The notes under the pieces are model-generated. The model worked only from the letters and a program-made list of their open reading frames with translations. It did not search any database and was not told the DNA's origin. From Dyadobacter sp. CY312 (GTDB lineage Bacteria > Bacteroidota > Bacteroidia > Cytophagales > Spirosomataceae): DNA of 64,000 bases. This document shows positions 59,867-64,000 of the stretch, piece by piece (positions within the stretch are counted from its first letter, which is position 1; each line of letters begins with the position of its first letter). The stretch spans positions 1 to 64,000 of the forward strand of contig NZ_JAJUXG010000011.1 in assembly GCF_021390535.1 (NCBI RefSeq), in the 5' to 3' direction. The position numbers and the translations under genes are program-made.

Positions 59867-60610
59867 TTATATTTTCTTAGCGATCAGATAGAGTTGGTCA
59901 TCCCCTAATAGAAATGGATCCGCTTCCAGATTGGCAAACGTGGCTGTAACTTCGAAGCCCGCCCTTCCGAACATTGCACACAATTCGGATAGTGTGTAAA
60001 TGTATTGCCGCACATCATAAGTCACTTTTTCGGAGCCGGAAATGAATGTCTGTTCTGCTTCAATATATCCACCTTCCGCGTTGTATTCATTCTGTGCCAG
60101 ATACACGATATCTCCCGGAACAGGCATCCAGTTTCTTGTCTGAAAATTCGGAAATACACTTTCGGCCAGGTTTTCGGTATGTATTGCGAAATATCCACCT
60201 GGCAGAAGCACATCTGAAACGTTCTGTATCAGTCGCTGCAAATCAGTTCTTGGGAAGAAACTGAAACTATTTCCAAAACAATAAGCCGCATTGAATTGCT
60301 GGGAACCGAAATCGTGATCAAGTACATCGTCACAGATCACCTCAATGGGCAATTTATGCTCTCTGGTAACAGATTGAAGCTCGTCACAGTATTCACTTGA
60401 AATATCAATACAGGTAAGGTCAATTCCTTCGGTTGCCAAAGGTATAGCATGGCGACCATAGCCTGAAAGCAGATCAAGCACTTTTTTATCTTCCTGCAAT
60501 TCGAGCACATCACGAAGAAAATCCACTTCGAATTCGGTATATTCTTCATCCTGATGCAATTTCCAGGCGCGTTGAGGAATTCCTTTAAAATAAGTATGGT
60601 ACCAGGCCAA
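59867..60610 (-). CDS. Class I SAM-dependent methyltransferase
   Basis: A 247-residue methyltransferase. The SAM-binding motif I is VLDLLSGYGRHAIPLA (about 44-59), with LTCIDIS as motif II. NAAYCFGNSFSFF fills the motif IV position. The start is a TTG at 60610, since no ATG in frame lies near the conserved N-terminus. Relatives are annotated only as small-molecule methyltransferases. It is convergent with the YeeE-like gene, with 2 bp between stops. Confidence 0.8.
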   Translation of the reverse strand: MAWYHTYFKGIPQRAWKLHQDEEYTEFEVDFLRDVLELQEDKKVLDLLSGYGRHAIPLATEGIDLTCIDISSEYCDELQSVTREHKLPIEVICDDVLDHDFGSQQFNAAYCFGNSFSFFPRTDLQRLIQNVSDVLLPGGYFAIHTENLAESVFPNFQTRNWMPVPGDIVYLAQNEYNAEGGYIEAEQTFISGSEKVTYDVRQYIYTLSELCAMFGRAGFEVTATFANLEADPFLLGDDQLYLIAKKI

Positions 60611-60669
60611 AGTTGTTTGGGTTAGTTGATTGGCAAAAGTAAATAGAAATTGACTATTTCAATTAAAAG

Positions 60670-62055
60670 TTACATCCGCATCCTCCCCGGCGTAACCCTC
60701 AAATAAACCTGGCCGGAAACCGGTGATTTGCCATAAATGCCGTGTAAAAGCTTATCAATACTGTAAAACCCGATCTGCGCGCCTGCCTGCACAATGGTAT
60801 TGCCAAACGAAGCAACCTCTCTACTCACTCCAACAGAGGAAAGTGATATAGGAAATTTCTCTTTCTCTACTTTGTCATACCATAAAATTCCCAGTTCATG
60901 GTCGCTCTTCTGCACAAACTCATACCGGCCATATATTGCCCATTTGTTTAGCTGAAGGTTGGATTCTGCCAGAAACGAATGTTCGCTATGCCCCTGAGAA
61001 TCGTTATAACCCCAAACGATGGAAGACGCAACCCAACGGTTTTCTCCACTCAGTTTCCCTGAATGTTGAACGGAAGCTGTGGTTCTATTCACATTTTGCC
61101 CTGCATGACCAGCCTCAGGACTTTTGATAAAACCTCTTGAAGCCTGTATTGCCCAGTTTTTTGATGGATTAAAAAGCAGTCGATAACTGTAGGAATCAAA
61201 CCGTGGCTTGTCAAAATTGAAGCGATTTTCATCCGGTTCTCTTCCTGTAAAAGATGAACCTTCGAGCTTGAATTTCCCATAACGAACTCCCGCCGTTACA
61301 ACGCCAAAAGTGATGTGTGTTGCATCCTGCCAATGATGGCCCAAAACAGCATCCGGATTATTGAATGCCGACATTCTATGCATAAATGCCGTTGGCCCCA
61401 AAGCGGGTTCGCCCGGATATCCCGCATAAAGCGTAACGTCAATTTTGTCATTAACACGTTGCGTATAACCAACTGCCAGTTCAGAAATCAAGTCGTGCGG
61501 ATGCTGCCGGTCAATGAGCGCCTCCCCTTTCCAGGTTTCACCAGATTGAAAAAGCAGCGGATAACCTGCGCCTCCGTCGGTTAGGCGATCCAGCGAAACC
61601 ATCGCCCTGAAAGTCAGCAGTCCGTTTTTACCAACTTGGCGTTGCGCCATTCCCATTACCCAGTTGGGAAGACTGACTTTCGAATCCTGCCCTTTTTTAC
61701 CCTTATTGTTAAAATTCTGACCAGTATATCTCAAAAACAAACTCCCATGTAACATGTAATTCCATTTTCCACCATGTTTCATATAGGCGTACATAGGTGT
61801 TGCATCCGGTTGCCATCCTGTTCCGGAACCGTTTCGGGTCATGGGCAAACTAAGTGAGAAGTTATGGGTCATGTGTTTGCTCATATCATGTCCTTCCTTC
61901 ATGTTATGCATTTCATGACCAGTGTTTTCATGACTTCTTTCCTGTTTTGTAGTGTCCTTTGCCGGCTCCGCATGATGCTCATGTTGAGAAAAAGCGGGCA
62001 AAGCTGTGGCTAGCATACCGGCAAATGCCAATACTTTGATTGATGTTTTCATCAT
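60670..62055 (-). CDS. His-rich exported protein, putative outer-membrane barrel
   Basis: A 461-residue protein with a signal peptide (ending LPAFSQ) and a histidine/methionine-rich N-terminus (HEHHAEP, HENTGHEMHNMKEGHDMSKH), likely to bind copper. The rest has alternating beta strands, aromatic residues and many glycines, as in outer-membrane beta-barrel proteins. It is the last gene of the minus-strand metal module. A role in copper export or storage is inferred from composition and neighbours. No named family is certain. Confidence 0.7.
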   Translation of the reverse strand: MMKTSIKVLAFAGMLATALPAFSQHEHHAEPAKDTTKQERSHENTGHEMHNMKEGHDMSKHMTHNFSLSLPMTRNGSGTGWQPDATPMYAYMKHGGKWNYMLHGSLFLRYTGQNFNNKGKKGQDSKVSLPNWVMGMAQRQVGKNGLLTFRAMVSLDRLTDGGAGYPLLFQSGETWKGEALIDRQHPHDLISELAVGYTQRVNDKIDVTLYAGYPGEPALGPTAFMHRMSAFNNPDAVLGHHWQDATHITFGVVTAGVRYGKFKLEGSSFTGREPDENRFNFDKPRFDSYSYRLLFNPSKNWAIQASRGFIKSPEAGHAGQNVNRTTASVQHSGKLSGENRWVASSIVWGYNDSQGHSEHSFLAESNLQLNKWAIYGRYEFVQKSDHELGILWYDKVEKEKFPISLSSVGVSREVASFGNTIVQAGAQIGFYSIDKLLHGIYGKSPVSGQVYLRVTPGRMRM

Positions 62056-62145
62056 GTTTGAAATTTAAAACGGAAACCCGGTGAAGTAGGGTTGTATATT
62101 TTGAGTCAGAGAAGCCAACTTAAAAGCTGACTTCTCTGTGTAGAA

Positions 62146-62487
62146 TCAATGAGGTGCTACTGTTTTTTTGCAGCAACTTGGCAGTTTGTCATGTGCCTTC
62201 ATGTTGGCCAGTTGGCCGTCGGCATCGTAACCCGTGTTAATGATGGTTTCGCGAATCGCTTCCGGTGAAGTTTTGTTCGGATTGTATTTCACCGTAACCA
62301 CCTTATCCTTCAAATCCAGATTGGATTCTTTGATACCTTTTGAAAGACCAAGCGTGCGTTCAATACGTGCTTTACACATTTCACAAACCGCAGTCGTTTT
62401 TATTTTGACCACCTTATCGCCATCTGCCAATGCAACATTAAACATCACAAGCATGGCGGCTACAAATGTTACCAGTGTCTTTTTCAT
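62146..62487 (-). CDS. Exported HMA-domain metal-binding protein
   Basis: A 113-residue protein with a signal peptide (residues 1-21, ending VALADG) and a heavy-metal-associated domain (about 25-93). The metal site CEMC is at 35-38 (MxCxxC type without the methionine), and a C-terminal CC pair (LPSCCKK) may add a site. Such proteins carry Cu+ or similar ions, here in the periplasm. It lies between the HMBD lipoprotein and the His-rich protein on the same strand. Confidence 0.85.
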   Translation of the reverse strand: MKKTLVTFVAAMLVMFNVALADGDKVVKIKTTAVCEMCKARIERTLGLSKGIKESNLDLKDKVVTVKYNPNKTSPEAIRETIINTGYDADGQLANMKAHDKLPSCCKKTVAPH

Positions 62488-62514
62488 ATTTTTTTCGTTT
62501 AAAATTTCAAATTA

Positions 62515-62751
62515 TCAATGTGCATGTCCGGTAGAATCCGTTTCGGCCATGGCTATTTCCTGTAAATCCATTTTGCAAACCGGACAAGTTCCGGCCGCCG
62601 CGTAAGTCTTCTCACCTTCACATTTCATTGGGCATGCGTACTTTGCTTCGGCAACCGCTTCTGTTTCAGTTTCCTGTTTTTCAGCTTTTTCACTATTCCC
62701 GGCACAAGCTGTAAGGAGTAAAAACAGAGATGCATAAATAAACTTGGTCAT
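62515..62751 (-). CDS. Metal-binding (HMBD) lipoprotein
   Basis: A 78-residue lipoprotein (lipobox LLTAC, cysteine 16). The mature part carries one heavy-metal-binding domain of the type found in CusB and copper ATPases: YACPMKCEGEKTY with AAGTCPVCKMDL (residues 38-63). A C-terminal GHAH adds histidines. It should hold copper or silver in the periplasm. It is 27 bp upstream of the HMA gene. Confidence 0.85.
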   Translation of the reverse strand: MTKFIYASLFLLLTACAGNSEKAEKQETETEAVAEAKYACPMKCEGEKTYAAAGTCPVCKMDLQEIAMAETDSTGHAH

Positions 62752-62787
62752 AGAATTGAAGGTTTTGAATTGATGATTATAGATGAT

Positions 62788-63369
62788 TTAAGCTATTTTT
62801 TCTCCAACCTTGTCCAGTGTTTTGCGGGCAAGAGAATTACTTTTTTTAAACTCTCCGGGTGTAATCCCCGTCACTTTTTTGAACTGATTGCTCAAATGTG
62901 CAGCGCTGCTGTAAGACAATCTCCACGCCATTTCACTAAGTGATAACTCGTTGTACGACAACCACTCCTTAATTTTCTCAACCTTTTGAGCGATGATGTA
63001 TTGCTCAATTGGCTGCCCGGTTTCAGTTGAAAACATGTTGCTGATGTATGAATATTCGTATCCTGTTTTCTGCGACAGATAATCCGAGAAGTTCATTTGA
63101 GTTGGTTTGTGCCCTTTCAAATATTGCACTTCCTCGATAATAAGTGTACGGATGTGCTCCACCAAAGCATCTTTCTTGTCGTCAAGCAAGGCGAACCCGT
63201 TGCTTTCCAGCATTTGTTTTACTGCACTCAATTTGTCTGCATCCAATTCCTTCTCAGTTTCCACCTCACCCAATTCGACCCGGTTAAGAACGATACTCAG
63301 CTTCTCCATTTCATCGCGCACCACCTTTTTACAGCGGTCGCAGACCATATTTTTGATTTGTAATTTCAT
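62788..63369 (-). CDS. AraC-type regulator with N-terminal HMA-like CxxC domain
   Basis: A protein of about 193 residues. The N-terminal 75 residues (MKLQIKNMVCDRCKKVVRDE...) look like a heavy-metal-associated ferredoxin-like domain with CDRC as the metal site. The C-terminal part (about 90-185) is an AraC HTH (LSEMAWRLSYSSAAHLSNQFKKVTG). The ATG at 63369 is chosen because the family starts MKLxIKNMVCxRC. It probably senses copper directly and activates the neighbouring metal genes. This compact sensor design recurs in Bacteroidota. Confidence 0.82.
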   Translation of the reverse strand: MKLQIKNMVCDRCKKVVRDEMEKLSIVLNRVELGEVETEKELDADKLSAVKQMLESNGFALLDDKKDALVEHIRTLIIEEVQYLKGHKPTQMNFSDYLSQKTGYEYSYISNMFSTETGQPIEQYIIAQKVEKIKEWLSYNELSLSEMAWRLSYSSAAHLSNQFKKVTGITPGEFKKSNSLARKTLDKVGEKIA

Positions 63370-63435
63370 AAAAGAATAATTCTTCTGAATTTTGCTTCTC
63401 TTGAATCCGGCTCCTTCCACCTGTTCAGTTGCAGT

Positions 63436-63474
63436 AAATCCGTTCAGACCGCCGAAGCGTTCAGACCGGATTTT
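63436..63474 (-). terminator. Hairpin between the receptor and the regulator
   Basis: On the minus strand AAATCCG and CGGATTT flank two GTCTGAACG repeats around CGC-TTCG-GCG, a stable UUCG-type loop. It may end transcription from the TonB receptor or tune the downstream regulator. Confidence 0.45.
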
Positions 63475-63480
63475 CTTTCC

Positions 63481-64000
63481 CTACCTCACAATCTTATAAC
63501 GCATTCCGGCGTAAATCATTCGTCCGGTAACAGGTCCCCACGCCATGCCGCCATCAAATCCCTGATGAAAAGGATGACTGGCACCCATAATTGGATCTTT
63601 TTGTGTAAAGTTCGCCAGATTCTCCCCTCCTACATACAAATCCCATTTGACAAAAGTACGCGTAATCTGCGCATTCAGATTGAAGAATGATGGCGCCATG
63701 GTTGACAGCCTTTCTGTTACCATTCCATGTTCAGAGTGATCGGTCATATCACCCATATAAGGAATCCGTTTCTTGCCATTCCATTGCAGCGTTGCATCAA
63801 ATTTCCATTTGTCGTAAGGCAAGGCGTAACCCGCATTGAATAGAACACGATCGCGGCTCACCATCATTTTAGGCTGTAATGTACTCTGATCCTCCAGACC
63901 ATCCAAAGTCTGCTTCACATCAAAAAGGCGGTAAGCAAGCTTCAAATCGAAGCGTTTTACCGGAACCAGATTGATTTCCGCCTGAAAACTATTGGCAAAA
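63481..64000 (-). CDS. TonB-dependent receptor, C-terminal part (runs off the window)
   Basis: The last 172 residues of an outer-membrane receptor, open to the window edge. Strands such as WDLYVGGENLANFTQKDP and GRMIYAGMRYKIVR are typical of the final barrel strands of TonB-dependent receptors. A conserved W-GP-VTGRMIYAG end is found in Bacteroidota receptors near copper modules. With the four metal genes downstream on the same strand it probably takes up or handles a metal complex. The N-terminal plug is outside the window. Confidence 0.82.
   Translation of the reverse strand, partial: FANSFQAEINLVPVKRFDLKLAYRLFDVKQTLDGLEDQSTLQPKMMVSRDRVLFNAGYALPYDKWKFDATLQWNGKKRIPYMGDMTDHSEHGMVTERLSTMAPSFFNLNAQITRTFVKWDLYVGGENLANFTQKDPIMGASHPFHQGFDGGMAWGPVTGRMIYAGMRYKIVR

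Noticed and set aside
1-64000. CRISPR array
   Set aside because: No regularly spaced repeats of 25-40 bp were seen on reading; the direct repeats present are single pairs.

Overview
The window looks like chromosomal DNA of a Bacteroidota member, most likely a Cytophagales/Spirosomataceae bacterium of the Dyadobacter type. This is an inference from gene content: a type IX secretion C-terminal sorting domain, TonB-dependent receptors with CarboxypepD_reg domains, a DUF5686 protein, LytS/LytTR signalling, and promoters of the TTTG / TAnnTTTG type. Base composition is moderate, with AT-rich accessory patches.

Layout. 1-6.5 kb: a membrane protein, a 'mobile mystery' HTH/Fic pair with twin palindromic operators, then an AraC regulator divergent from hxlB-hxlA (ribulose monophosphate formaldehyde pathway) with an 18-bp direct repeat between them. 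6.5-14.3 kb: DUF5686 outer-membrane protein, endonuclease V, a GH18 lipoprotein, and an end-joining operon ku-ligD(PE)-ligD(POL) with no ligase domain. 14.5-19.3 kb: LytS/LytTR two-component system and a TonB-dependent receptor broken by one in-frame TGA. 19.5-30 kb: small lipoproteins, Bcr/CflA exporter, NhaA, a MacB/FtsX-type permease, DUF983, GNAT and SGNH proteins.

30.4-35.0 kb is the most striking accessory region: a compact, AT-rich cassette of ParB-like protein, Dam-type DNA adenine methylase, second ParB-like protein and a protein with PD-(D/E)XK nuclease features. I propose it as an undescribed restriction/defence-like system. 35-44.7 kb: YciI, a carbonic-anhydrase-like lipoprotein that has lost its zinc ligands next to a CPA2 antiporter, flotillin/NfeD, a DinB-fold protein and two convergent, overlapping L,D-transpeptidases. 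Two related palindromic elements lie here, one nested around a different palindrome.

45-50.8 kb: a 1410-residue repetitive T9SS surface protein, a NarL-type regulator and an HD hydrolase. 51.1-53.9 kb: a tRNA-Arg(CCU) locus with a two-gene AAA ATPase/TOPRIM cassette bounded by copies of the tRNA 3' end and terminator. One copy is a strange tRNA-like sequence carrying several GC-rich 4-bp hairpins. 54-60.6 kb: HflX, MATE exporter and a sulfur module (MBL-rhodanese persulfide dioxygenase plus two YeeE/YedE halves). 60.7-64 kb: a copper/heavy-metal module on the minus strand (TonB receptor, HMA-AraC regulator, metal-binding lipoprotein, HMA protein, His-rich outer-membrane protein).
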